Shown here: in pieces, positions 6,614-14,052 of the stretch | Numbering within the stretch: the first letter of the stretch is position 1 | Layout: the number at the start of each line of letters is the position of its first letter | Notes under the pieces: generated by a model | What the model saw: only the letters and a program-made list of their open reading frames with translations | Databases searched by the model: none | What the model was told of the DNA's origin: nothing | Program-made: the position numbers and the translations under genes | From: Ruminococcus sp. UBA5884 | Lineage (GTDB): Bacteria > Bacillota > Clostridia > Oscillospirales > Ruminococcaceae | Direction of reading: 5' to 3' | Length of the DNA stretch: 18,966 nucleotides | NCBI GenBank assembly: GCA_002431975.1 | Contig: DJFA01000016.1 | Coordinates: 30,103 to 49,068, forward strand

Positions 6614-8086
6614 ATGAAAAAAAATAAATTACTGATTTCTCTTGTATGTCTGACTGCTGCGGTTCAGATATTTCCGTATACTCTGCATACAGATGCTTCA
6701 AAACAGACTGATTATTCATCTGTTTCACAGGAAAGCATTGAAAATGCTATTGATGACCTTCAGGATGCAAAAAATAACAATAATGACAAGATAGATGAAC
6801 TCCAGAAGGAAATAGAAAAATCTCAGGAGCTTATGAAAAAATCTCAGGATAATGAAGAAGCTAAAATCAGCTACCAGAAAGCTCTTGAGGAAAAAATGAA
6901 TCTCCAGCAGGAGAATATTCTCTATATCGAAAAACAGATATCAACCCTTGAAAGCGATATTGATGAGCATATCAGCAATATCAGCATTCTTGAAAATCAG
7001 ATAAGCGAAAAACAAACAGATATTGATATTGGCATTGAGGATTTCAAATCAAGACTCCGAGCCATGTACATATCCGGAAATACAAGCTATGCCTCAATTC
7101 TTACCGGCTCTACAAGCTTTTATGATTTGCTTTCAAGAATTGAACTCATAAAACGTGTTTCAGAACGTGACAACGAAACTATTGACAATCTTCAGCAGCA
7201 GCTTTCCTCTCTCAATGAGGACAAGGCAACCCTTGAAAATGAAAATACTGTTTTAAATTCACAGATGGACGAACTGAATGAACGTAAATCTGAATATTCA
7301 GCTACACTTGAATCTTTAAGCAGCAACTATCAGGAAACTCAGGACGAAATAAACAGAATAGCTCTTGAACAGCAGCAGCTCCAGCTCCAGCAGTCAGAAA
7401 AATCTGAACAGCTTAAAACTATGGAGGAGGAACAGCAGAAAATTCAGGACGAAATCATAAAAGCTCAGGCTGAAATAAAACGTATCCAGAAAGAAAAGGA
7501 AGAAGAGGAAAAACGCCGTAAACAAGAGGAAGAAGAACGTAAACGTCAGGAAGCTTTAGCAAGCGTTACAACTGCTCCGTCAGAACCTTCATCTCCGTCA
7601 GTCACAACAGCTGTAACAACTGAATCTCCTTCAAATAATACAATATACAGCGGCGGCAGTATGACATGGCCTGTACCGGGACATTATATTATTACCGACT
7701 ATTACGGAAAACGAACATGGGACGGTTCAGGCTTCCACTATGGTCTTGACCTCGGCGGCGGAAATATAGGCGGTTCGTCAATAGTTGCCGCTGAATCAGG
7801 AACTGTAATCCTTGCAGTCAACTACTGTACCCATAACTATGCAAAATATTCAAGCTGCGGCTGCGGAGGCGGATTCGGAAACTATGTTGTAATCGACCAC
7901 GGCGGAACATATGCAACTCTTTACGGCCACTGCGAAAGCATAAACGTATCAGTCGGAGATTATGTCACAAAGGGTCAGACTATCGGAAAAGTAGGTACTA
8001 CCGGATATTCAACGGGATACCATCTGCATTTTGAAGTAAGAAAAAACGGTGAACGTGTAAATCCTCTTGATTATCTGTCATACTGA
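6614..8086 (+). CDS. Secreted coiled-coil M23 peptidoglycan endopeptidase (EnvC/PcsB-like layout), probable FtsEX partner
   Basis: This 490-residue protein has a signal peptide (about 1-30, basic start then a hydrophobic stretch), two long coiled-coil blocks (about 40-245 and 250-315, rich in Glu, Gln and Lys), a Thr/Ser/Pro linker (about 317-345) and a C-terminal M23 (LytM) domain. Zinc and catalytic residues appear intact: H375 and D379 in HYGLD, H439 in YGH, and H470/H472 in HLHFEV. This predicts an active enzyme that cuts peptide cross-links, unlike E. coli EnvC, whose LytM domain is degenerate. An insertion with C405, C415 and C417 precedes the FGNYVVIDHG strand. Ribosome site GGAG lies 13 bases before the ATG, 25 bp after ftsX. 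By analogy with PcsB and CwlO, its coiled coils would dock on FtsX. The role is inferred from layout and neighbours. Confidence 0.88.
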   Translation: MKKNKLLISLVCLTAAVQIFPYTLHTDASKQTDYSSVSQESIENAIDDLQDAKNNNNDKIDELQKEIEKSQELMKKSQDNEEAKISYQKALEEKMNLQQENILYIEKQISTLESDIDEHISNISILENQISEKQTDIDIGIEDFKSRLRAMYISGNTSYASILTGSTSFYDLLSRIELIKRVSERDNETIDNLQQQLSSLNEDKATLENENTVLNSQMDELNERKSEYSATLESLSSNYQETQDEINRIALEQQQLQLQQSEKSEQLKTMEEEQQKIQDEIIKAQAEIKRIQKEKEEEEKRRKQEEEERKRQEALASVTTAPSEPSSPSVTTAVTTESPSNNTIYSGGSMTWPVPGHYIITDYYGKRTWDGSGFHYGLDLGGGNIGGSSIVAAESGTVILAVNYCTHNYAKYSSCGCGGGFGNYVVIDHGGTYATLYGHCESINVSVGDYVTKGQTIGKVGTTGYSTGYHLHFEVRKNGERVNPLDYLSY

Positions 8087-8107
8087 TTCTGAAAGGAGCA
8101 TCATATT

Positions 8108-9274
8108 TTGAAAAGGAAAGTAAGCATTCCCACTGCACTGCTGCTCGCATTCTGTGCTTCGGCAGTGACTTTTTCAGTAACAGTTTCCGTCATGAAAAAT
8201 AAGCTTTCTGATGATTCGGAAATGTATTCACTGCTTCATGAGGCTGAAAAGTATGTAACCCGTGGCTTTTATCAGGATATAGATGAAAAATCAGTCGCTG
8301 ACGGTGTTATTGCCGGATATATGAGCGGTCTTGACGACAAATATGCAAGATATCAGACTCCTTCGGAATATAAGGCTACATCAGCAAGCGATTCAGGTCA
8401 TGTTTCAGGAATAGGAATCACTATAAACCGCAGTGATGACGGATATATAAAGGTTGTGGATTTTTCTGAACAGTCAGCTGCCAGAGATGCCGGAATACAG
8501 ATTGATGATATCATAACCGCTGTTGACGGCAATGATGTTGTACAGACAGGCTATAATGAAACCATTGATATCATAAGACAGGGCGACAGCGGTTCATCTG
8601 TAGTCCTTACTGTAAAAAGAAACGGCATGACTTTTGATATACCCGTAAAGCGTGTTGAAATGGATATCATAACAGCTGACGGTCAGATGATAGAAAATAC
8701 TAATATAGGATATATCCATATAAGAAGCTTCAATTCAACAACTGCTGAACAGATGAATGATACTCTTGAAAGACTCCTTGACAGCGGTGCAAAGTCAATT
8801 ATATTCGATGTAAGGGAAAATCCCGGCGGAATGGTTTCATCTGTCGAACAGTGCATTGACCCGTTTCTTCCGGAGGGAGATATTGCTATTGCAACATATC
8901 ATAACGGAGAAACTGAGGTAATCTGCCATTCAGATGAAAATGAACTCGATATCCCGATAATGATACTCATAAATGAACATTCCGCAAGCGGTGCAGAACT
9001 GTTTTCTGCTTCACTCAGGGATTTCGGAAAGGCTGAGCTTGTCGGGATAAACTCATTCGGAAAGGGTATCATGCAGACTACTCACACATTAAGCAACGGC
9101 GGAGCTGTTACCTTTACAGTGGCTACCTATCAGACTGTCAAATCTGAATGCTATCATGGCATAGGGCTTGCTCCTGACTATGAAGTGCATTCTGATGAAA
9201 ATGACGATATAACGGCTGTTGACCCGTCAAAAGACAGTCAGCTTAAAAAAGCTGTTGAACTTCTCGGCGGATAA
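8108..9274 (+). CDS. S41-family C-terminal processing protease with PDZ domain
   Basis: A 388-residue protein with an N-terminal signal or anchor segment (about 7-27), a PDZ domain (about 95-180, GIGITINR through VDGNDVV and VVLTVKRNG) and an S41 catalytic domain. The active site is visible: S294 in HSASGAE, K319 in FGKGIMQ and Q323, with the same 25- and 4-residue spacing as the Ser-Lys-Gln triad of CtpB. The start is TTG, nine bases after GAAAGGAG; no better start lies upstream. It follows the M23 gene by 21 bp and ends the ftsEX operon, so it may process or degrade cell-wall hydrolases outside the membrane. CtpA/CtpB naming would need phylogeny. Length is a little under the usual 400-480 because no long C-terminal extension follows. 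Confidence 0.9.
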   Translation: MKRKVSIPTALLLAFCASAVTFSVTVSVMKNKLSDDSEMYSLLHEAEKYVTRGFYQDIDEKSVADGVIAGYMSGLDDKYARYQTPSEYKATSASDSGHVSGIGITINRSDDGYIKVVDFSEQSAARDAGIQIDDIITAVDGNDVVQTGYNETIDIIRQGDSGSSVVLTVKRNGMTFDIPVKRVEMDIITADGQMIENTNIGYIHIRSFNSTTAEQMNDTLERLLDSGAKSIIFDVRENPGGMVSSVEQCIDPFLPEGDIAIATYHNGETEVICHSDENELDIPIMILINEHSASGAELFSASLRDFGKAELVGINSFGKGIMQTTHTLSNGGAVTFTVATYQTVKSECYHGIGLAPDYEVHSDENDDITAVDPSKDSQLKKAVELLGG

Positions 9275-9304
9275 TACAGATTATAAGAAAATTTATTTAT
9301 TTTC

Positions 9305-9322
9305 AATGCATATTTATTCGGA
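9305..9322. promoter_or_regulatory. ARG box 1 (ArgR/AhrC operator)
   Basis: Core TGCATATTTATTCG (9307-9320) fits the TGAATWWWWATTCA operator core with one mismatch in each half. Its centre is exactly 21 bp from box 2, the spacing of paired ARG boxes bound by one ArgR hexamer. Confidence 0.65.
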
Positions 9323-9325
9323 AAT

Positions 9326-9343
9326 ATTGCATAAAAATGTATA
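9326..9343. promoter_or_regulatory. ARG box 2 (ArgR/AhrC operator)
   Basis: Core TGCATAAAAATGTA (9328-9341) has an all-A/T centre and degenerate half-sites. It is the weakest of the three on sequence, supported mainly by its 21-bp phasing with box 1. Confidence 0.5.
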
Positions 9344-9366
9344 AAAATACAGTGCAGGTTGCTATT

Positions 9367-9384
9367 CATGAATAAATATGCACA
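9367..9384. promoter_or_regulatory. ARG box 3 (ArgR/AhrC operator)
   Basis: CATGAATAAATATGCACA matches the B. subtilis ARG box consensus CATGAATAAAAATKCAAK at 15 of 18 positions. It ends six bases before the -35 box of argG and lies 41 bp (about four helical turns) from box 2. Confidence 0.8.
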
Positions 9385-9390
9385 AGGGTA

Positions 9391-9418
9391 TTGACTTTTT
9401 ATCATAATAATGTATAAT
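9391..9418 (+). promoter_or_regulatory. argG promoter
   Basis: TTGACT (9391-9396) and TATAAT (9413-9418) are separated by 16 bases, a near-consensus sigma-A promoter 38 bases before argG. Three ARG boxes lie directly upstream, which implies control by arginine through an ArgR/AhrC protein encoded elsewhere. Confidence 0.85.
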
Positions 9419-9455
9419 TAAAGTAATTCATTATTTTTTTACGGAGGTTTTTAAA

Positions 9456-10685
9456 ATGGCTAAGGAAATTAAAAAAGTTGTTCTCGCATATTCCGGAGGT
9501 CTGGATACTTCAATCATTATCCCGTGGCTCAAGGAAAATTACAATAACTGTGAAGTTATCTGCGTTTCAGGAGATGTAGGTCAGGACAGCGAACTCGAAG
9601 GTCTTGAAGAAAAAGCTCTTAAAACAGGTGCTTCAAAACTCTATATCGAACATCTTACAGAGGAATTTCTTACTGATTATGTATTCCCGACTGTTCAGGC
9701 TGGTGCTATCTATGAAAACAGATATATGCTCGGCACTTCCTTTGCCCGTCCTATCATCGCAAAGAGAATCGCTGAAATAGCTCTTGCTGAAGGTGCTGAC
9801 GCAATATGCCACGGCTGTACCGGAAAAGGAAATGACCAGGTTCGTTTTGAACTCGCAATAAAGGCTTTTGCTCCTGATATGCAGATAATCGCTCCATGGA
9901 GAATCTGGGATATCAAGTCAAGAGATGAAGAAATAGATTATGCAGAAGCTCATAATATTCCTCTTAAAATAAACCGTGAAACAAATTACTCAAAAGATAA
10001 GAATATATGGCACCTTTCACATGAAGGTCTTGACCTCGAAGACCCTGCAAATGAACCGCAGTATGAAAAGGAAGGCTTCCTTGAAATGGGCGTTTCACCA
10101 ATTCAGGCTCCTGACAAGCCTACTTATATCACAATCCATTTTGAAAAAGGTGTTCCGACTGCAATTGACGGCAAGGAAATGGGTGCTGTTGAACTCGTAA
10201 AGACTCTTAACAAGCTCGGCGGAGAAAATGGTATTGGTCTTGCCGACCTCGTTGAAAACCGTCTTGTCGGCATGAAGTCAAGAGGCGTTTATGAAACTCC
10301 TGGCGGTGCTATCCTTTATCATGCTCATGAAGTTCTCGAAACTATCACTATTGACAAGGAAACTGCAAGAATGAAACAGTATATCGGCATCAAGTTTGCT
10401 GATATCGTTTATAATGGTCAGTGGTACACACCTCTCAGAGAAGCTCTTTCAGCATTTGTTACAGAAACTCAGAAAACTGTTACAGGTGATGTAAGACTCA
10501 AACTCTATAAGGGAAATATCATCAATGCAGGCGTTACTTCACCATATACTCTCTATGATGAAGAAGTTGCAACATTCGATGAAGACCATGTTTACAACCA
10601 GAAAGACAGTGCAGGATTCATCAATCTGTTCGGTCTTCCTATCAAAGTCAAGGCAAAACTTGACGCAAAGAGAAACAATAAGTAA
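9456..10685 (+). CDS. argG: Argininosuccinate synthase
   Basis: A 409-residue enzyme of normal family length (about 400). It joins citrulline and aspartate, using ATP, to give argininosuccinate, the penultimate step of arginine synthesis in the cytoplasm. The N-terminal ATP-pyrophosphatase loop AYSGGLDTS is at 11-19, and the conserved HGCTGKGNDQVRFE and NRETNYSKDKNIWHLS segments (substrate and ATP binding) are present. The start ATG follows ACGGAGG at good spacing. It has its own strong promoter with ARG boxes. A hairpin closes the gene, so read-through to the later arg genes is uncertain. Confidence 0.97.
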   Translation: MAKEIKKVVLAYSGGLDTSIIIPWLKENYNNCEVICVSGDVGQDSELEGLEEKALKTGASKLYIEHLTEEFLTDYVFPTVQAGAIYENRYMLGTSFARPIIAKRIAEIALAEGADAICHGCTGKGNDQVRFELAIKAFAPDMQIIAPWRIWDIKSRDEEIDYAEAHNIPLKINRETNYSKDKNIWHLSHEGLDLEDPANEPQYEKEGFLEMGVSPIQAPDKPTYITIHFEKGVPTAIDGKEMGAVELVKTLNKLGGENGIGLADLVENRLVGMKSRGVYETPGGAILYHAHEVLETITIDKETARMKQYIGIKFADIVYNGQWYTPLREALSAFVTETQKTVTGDVRLKLYKGNIINAGVTSPYTLYDEEVATFDEDHVYNQKDSAGFINLFGLPIKVKAKLDAKRNNK

Positions 10686-10695
10686 TTTTTTTCAG

Positions 10696-10733
10696 GCGGA
10701 CACACATTCAAAAAATGTGTGTTCGCTTATATT
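10696..10733 (+). terminator. Probable terminator after argG
   Basis: A 13-bp stem (10696-10708 with 10714-10726, one G-T pair) around a 5-base loop lies 10 bases after the argG stop, followed by TTATATT rather than a clean T run. Termination may be partial. It also lies just before the ribosome site of the next gene. Confidence 0.65.
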
Positions 10734-10757
10734 AAAAATATATGGGAGGGATATGCG

Positions 10758-11321
10758 GTGAACGGTGAAACAGTTGTATATGAACATAAGGACGGTGAAC
10801 CAATAGATTTTTCTGATGATGGTATGCCGGATTCATCATTTGTCAATGTGAATCTTGAAAGAGTTGAATTTACTGATGTGAATATGTCAACGGTTTCATT
10901 TGACAGAGCCAATATGGAATGTGCATTGTTCAATGCTGTTGACCTTAATTCCTCATCATTTGAAAATGCATATCTTGACCGTTCAACAATAAATGATGCA
11001 AGCTTTACCCATGCTGTAATAGATAATGTAAGCATGGAAAAAAGCGTTTTTAGAAATATGAATATGTTCGGAACAAAATTCAATGATTTAAATCTCAGCG
11101 AATCCGAATATGACGGCGTAAACTTAAGCAATGCAAGATTCGGCGACTGCGAAATGACTGATGCCGAATTTGATGGCCCGAGTCTTAAAAACAGCACATT
11201 TATATCATGTGACCTCACAAATGCTGAATTTAAAAACTGCAATATCGATGGTCTTATAATAAACGGCGTTGATATATCAGAACTCATAGCAAAAAATAAA
11301 AATGACTCCTCTGCGGACTGA
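10758..11321 (+). CDS. Pentapeptide-repeat protein, longer tandem paralogue
   Basis: The protein (187 residues from the GTG start) is almost entirely degenerate pentapeptide repeats: Phe or Leu/Met recurs every five residues with Asn, Asp or Ala between, as in DANMECALFNAVDL-like stretches, from about 28 to 175. Such repeats fold into a right-handed quadrilateral beta-helix. I chose the GTG at 10758 because GGGAGGG lies seven bases before it; longer versions of the frame start inside the argG terminator. There is no signal peptide or membrane segment. The last 40 residues match the end of the next gene, so the two arose by duplication. Known pentapeptide proteins include gyrase-protecting DNA mimics, but nothing here shows that function. 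It lies between argG and argH with unknown purpose. Confidence 0.8.
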   Translation: MNGETVVYEHKDGEPIDFSDDGMPDSSFVNVNLERVEFTDVNMSTVSFDRANMECALFNAVDLNSSSFENAYLDRSTINDASFTHAVIDNVSMEKSVFRNMNMFGTKFNDLNLSESEYDGVNLSNARFGDCEMTDAEFDGPSLKNSTFISCDLTNAEFKNCNIDGLIINGVDISELIAKNKNDSSAD

Positions 11322-11349
11322 AATAATAAAACATAAGGCGGTGACTGAA

Positions 11350-11763
11350 ATGGAAGAAAAAAAAGCAAGGGAATTTATCAATGAAGTGCTTAATTCAGCT
11401 GTATTTGAAGAAACTGAAATGAAATCAGCAGTTTTCAACAATACTGACCTTTTTTGCAGTGCATTTGAAAATTCATTTATGAATCACAGCAGCTTTACTG
11501 AACTCAGTATGGAAAAGTGTGCGTTTGAAGATGTAAATCTTCAGGAAAGTACTTTTAAAAGCATAAATCTTGAAAAAATCAAGGTTAAATCATACAGTAT
11601 CGAAAATGCTGAATTCAGAAACGGAAGTATGCAGAATATAAAAGTTGCAAATTCTGACCTCAGCAATGCTGAATTTAAAAACTGCAATATAGAAGGCATG
11701 ACCATTGACGGCTTCAATATAGCTGAACTTATCGAAAAAGCTAAACAGAATGCCGGAAAATAA
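11350..11763 (+). CDS. Pentapeptide-repeat protein, shorter tandem paralogue
   Basis: A 137-residue protein from ATG 11350, placed eight bases after AAGGCGG; GTG at 11341 is in frame but overlaps that ribosome site. A short charged helix-like N-terminus (MEEKKAREFINEVLN) leads into pentapeptide repeats (SAVFEETEMKSAVFNNTDL and onward). The C-terminal segment NAEFKNCNIEGMTIDG aligns with NAEFKNCNIDGLIING of the upstream paralogue, and 26 bp are identical between the genes (11220-11245 and 11665-11690). It begins 28 bp after the first gene, so the two are probably co-expressed. It is shorter by about 50 residues. Function is unknown. Confidence 0.8.
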   Translation: MEEKKAREFINEVLNSAVFEETEMKSAVFNNTDLFCSAFENSFMNHSSFTELSMEKCAFEDVNLQESTFKSINLEKIKVKSYSIENAEFRNGSMQNIKVANSDLSNAEFKNCNIEGMTIDGFNIAELIEKAKQNAGK

Positions 11764-11776
11764 GCATTTTTTCCGG
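11753..11776 (+). terminator. Weak hairpin at the end of the second pentapeptide gene
   Basis: CCGGAAAA (11753-11760) and TTTTCCGG (11769-11776) form an 8-bp stem that spans the stop codon. The T run is inside the stem and none follows it, so termination activity is doubtful. Confidence 0.3.
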
Positions 11777-11858
11777 TGAACTTATGTTTGCTTTCAATGT
11801 GAATCTGATATCAAACTGTCTGCAATTTTAATTAATGCCAATTCGACGGATTGTTTAT

Positions 11859-11968
11859 ATAGGGGCGACCATTGGTCACCCATTGAAGTTTGCTGTAAAC
11901 TGAGATAGCGAACTTTTAATCCTGTTAATATTTTGCAAACATGCTGATTGCAGGCGGCAGCTTGCCGC
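11859..11968 (+). repeat. Decayed paired-hairpin element, copy C
   Basis: The left end (11859-11881) is the GGGCGACC hairpin with ATAG in place of GTAG and one C-A mismatch in the stem. The right end (11946-11968) matches the alternative hairpin of copy B (CAGGCGGCAG, then TTGCCGC) almost exactly, but the expected CTAC end is replaced by AAAAGCGGGG. With that lost end the span is about 120 bp, like copy B, in opposite orientation. The body between shows little obvious similarity to copies A and B. It is most simply an old, degraded copy. Confidence 0.65.
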
Positions 11969-11986
11969 AAAAGCGGGGGGATTTAT

Positions 11987-12619
11987 ATGATAAAAACTGC
12001 TAAATTGTATTCATTTATACTTATGACAGCATTTGTATCATTCCTTGGATTCGTTATTGAAAATGTATGGCTTGCATTTACCAAGGGATATATTGACAAC
12101 AGAAATATGACTTTTCCATTTCTGCTCGGATACGGACTTGTTGTCATCGGAATATTTCTTTTTTTCGGAACTCCTGAAAAACTCGCCCTTTTCGGCAGAA
12201 GAATCTTTAAAAGAACTAAAAAACGGCAGAGATATCTCATATATCTGATGATAATGTTTGTTGTCGTATGTGCGGGAGAAATCATTCTCGGAAAACTCGT
12301 TGAAAAAATATGCGGCTTTGAATACTGGAATTATTCAGCTCTGCCGCTGCATATAACAAAATATACATCAGTTTTTACAAGCCTCGGCTTTGCAGCAGCA
12401 ATAACATTCTTCATGGGATTCTGCTTTTATCCTCTGCTTGAAATGTTCAGTGCAGTGCCGTATGAAATATCAGCAGTACTTTCAAGACTGCTGTCAGCTG
12501 TCATGATTTGGGATATGATACACAGCTTTTCAAAAATGTACAAAACCAGACAGCTGAATGTAAAATGGAGAAAACAAATCAGGCTTAAAAATAATGAAAA
12601 TATACAGACAGCAAAATAA
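11987..12619 (+). CDS. CmpB-like putative ABC-transporter membrane protein
   Basis: The protein is 210 residues from ATG 11987, six bases after a GGGGGG ribosome site; an upstream TTG in frame lies within a decayed repeat and is unlikely. About five membrane segments are visible: 6-28, 43-61, 83-108, 127-152 and 160-180. FLGFVIENVW near the start and EIILGKLVEKICGFEYWNYS (98-117) match the pattern of the clostridial ABC_trans_CmpB family (PF06541 from memory), annotated as a putative ABC-transporter permease. No ATPase gene lies nearby, so a transport role is unproven. It sits between the pentapeptide genes and argH, and a hairpin overlapping its stop codon follows. The basic C-terminal tail (183-210) would be cytoplasmic. 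Confidence 0.75.
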   Translation: MIKTAKLYSFILMTAFVSFLGFVIENVWLAFTKGYIDNRNMTFPFLLGYGLVVIGIFLFFGTPEKLALFGRRIFKRTKKRQRYLIYLMIMFVVVCAGEIILGKLVEKICGFEYWNYSALPLHITKYTSVFTSLGFAAAITFFMGFCFYPLLEMFSAVPYEISAVLSRLLSAVMIWDMIHSFSKMYKTRQLNVKWRKQIRLKNNENIQTAK

Positions 12620-12633
12620 ATGCTGTCTGTATA
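12601..12633 (+). terminator. Hairpin between CmpB-like gene and argH
   Basis: TATACAGACAGC (12601-12612) and GCTGTCTGTATA (12622-12633) are perfect 12-bp arms around a 9-base loop that contains the stop codon. Only TTTGACT follows, so the U-tract is modest. It is either a partial terminator or an mRNA-processing or stability hairpin just before the argH ribosome site. Confidence 0.55.
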
Positions 12634-12663
12634 TTTGACTAAAAAAATCCGGAGGTGCTTTTA

Positions 12664-14052
12664 ATGGCTAAAATGTGGGCAGGACGATTTTCAAAAGAAG
12701 TCGATGAAACAGTAAATGCATTCAATTCTTCAATAGCCTTTGACGGAAGAATGTATAAACATGATATACAGGGAAGTATCGCTCATGCGGCAATGCTCGG
12801 AAAATGCGGTATTATCTCAATGGAGGACTCAGAAAAAATTCAGAAGGGTCTTAAAGAAATTCTTTTGGATATTGAAAACGGAAAACTTGAATTTGATATG
12901 ACCGCTGAAGATATCCATATGTTCGTTGAGGCAGAGCTTACAAAAAGACTCGGCGATGTGGGAAAAAGACTCCATACCGCACGTTCAAGGAATGACCAGG
13001 TAGCCCTTGATATAAAACTTTATTTAAGAGATGAAATAGCTGAAATATCCGCACTTGTAAAGAAGCTTGCAGTAACTCTCTGCGACATGGCTGAAAAGCA
13101 TCTTGATACAGTAATGCCGGGATATACACATCTCCAGAGAGCTCAGCCTGTAACTCTTGCACATCATCTCATGGCTTATGCAAATATGCTTACAAGGGAT
13201 TTGGGAAGACTGAATGATACTGCAAAACGTATGAATTACTGTCCTCTCGGAAGCTGTGCACTCGCAGGTACAACATACCCGATAGACAGACATATGACAT
13301 CTGAAGCACTCATGTTTACAGCTCCTGTACTCAACAGCCTTGACGGAGTTTCAGACAGGGATTTCTGCATTGAACTCGCCTGTGCAGTTTCAATTCTCAT
13401 GACACATCTTTCAAGATTTTCAGAGGAAATCATTATGTGGTGTTCATGGGAATTTAAATTCATAGAACTTGATGATGCTTATGCAACAGGTTCATCAATC
13501 ATGCCTCAGAAGAAAAATCCTGATATAACAGAGCTTATAAGAGGAAAGACAGGCAGAACTACAGGCGACCTTGTAACACTCCTTTCAATGCTCAAAGGTC
13601 TGCCGCTTGCATACAACAAGGATATGCAGGAGGATAAGGAAGCAATATTTGATGCAGTTGACAATGTAAAACTTTGCCTTAAAACATTCATACCTATGAT
13701 TGAAACCATGACAGTTATCAAGGAAAATATGAGAAATGCTGCCGCAAAGGGATTTATAAATGCAACTGACTGTGCGGATTATCTTGTAAAGAAAGGTATG
13801 CCTTTCAGAGATGCATACAAGATTACAGGAACTCTTGTTGCTGAATGCATAAACAAGGGTCTGACTCTTGAAACACTCCCTCTTGAGGAATACAAAAAAC
13901 TTTCAGAACTCTTTGATGAAGATGTTTACAAGGCAATAAGTCTTGAAGAATGCGTTAATCAGCGTAAATCCTTCGGCGGCCCTGCTCCTGAGGCAGTTGC
14001 CGAACAGATAAAATCAGTAAGAAAGATTCTTGAGAATGAAAAAGAAAACTAA
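12664..14052 (+). CDS. argH: Argininosuccinate lyase
   Basis: A 462-residue enzyme of the fumarase/aspartase superfamily, normal length for ArgH, which splits argininosuccinate into arginine and fumarate as a cytoplasmic tetramer. Visible motifs are the N-terminal MWAGRFS, the HTARSRNDQVALD region, MPGYTHLQRAQPVT, and the family signature GSSIMPQKKNPD beginning at residue 276, the loop carrying the catalytic serine. I chose ATG 12664, eight bases after GGAGG; the GTG nine bases upstream is part of that ribosome site. No ARG box or clear promoter lies immediately upstream, so transcription probably comes from farther left. Its end overlaps the following small gene by 17 bp. Confidence 0.97.
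   Translation: MAKMWAGRFSKEVDETVNAFNSSIAFDGRMYKHDIQGSIAHAAMLGKCGIISMEDSEKIQKGLKEILLDIENGKLEFDMTAEDIHMFVEAELTKRLGDVGKRLHTARSRNDQVALDIKLYLRDEIAEISALVKKLAVTLCDMAEKHLDTVMPGYTHLQRAQPVTLAHHLMAYANMLTRDLGRLNDTAKRMNYCPLGSCALAGTTYPIDRHMTSEALMFTAPVLNSLDGVSDRDFCIELACAVSILMTHLSRFSEEIIMWCSWEFKFIELDDAYATGSSIMPQKKNPDITELIRGKTGRTTGDLVTLLSMLKGLPLAYNKDMQEDKEAIFDAVDNVKLCLKTFIPMIETMTVIKENMRNAAAKGFINATDCADYLVKKGMPFRDAYKITGTLVAECINKGLTLETLPLEEYKKLSELFDEDVYKAISLEECVNQRKSFGGPAPEAVAEQIKSVRKILENEKEN

Noticed and set aside
10727..11368. Long minus-strand open frame (213 codons) opposite the first pentapeptide gene
   Set aside because: The plus strand has a good ribosome site and a clear five-residue periodicity; the minus frame is Ser/Phe-rich, as expected for an antisense shadow of repeats.
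11796..11815. Possible ARG box (TGTGAATCTGATATCA) before the CmpB-like gene
   Set aside because: Only one half-site fits; the centre is not A/T-only and the second half is poor, unlike the boxes before argG.
11948..11986. Upstream TTG start for the CmpB-like protein
   Set aside because: It would translate the decayed hairpin into a Cys/Ala-rich peptide, and the G-run ribosome site is placed for ATG 11987.
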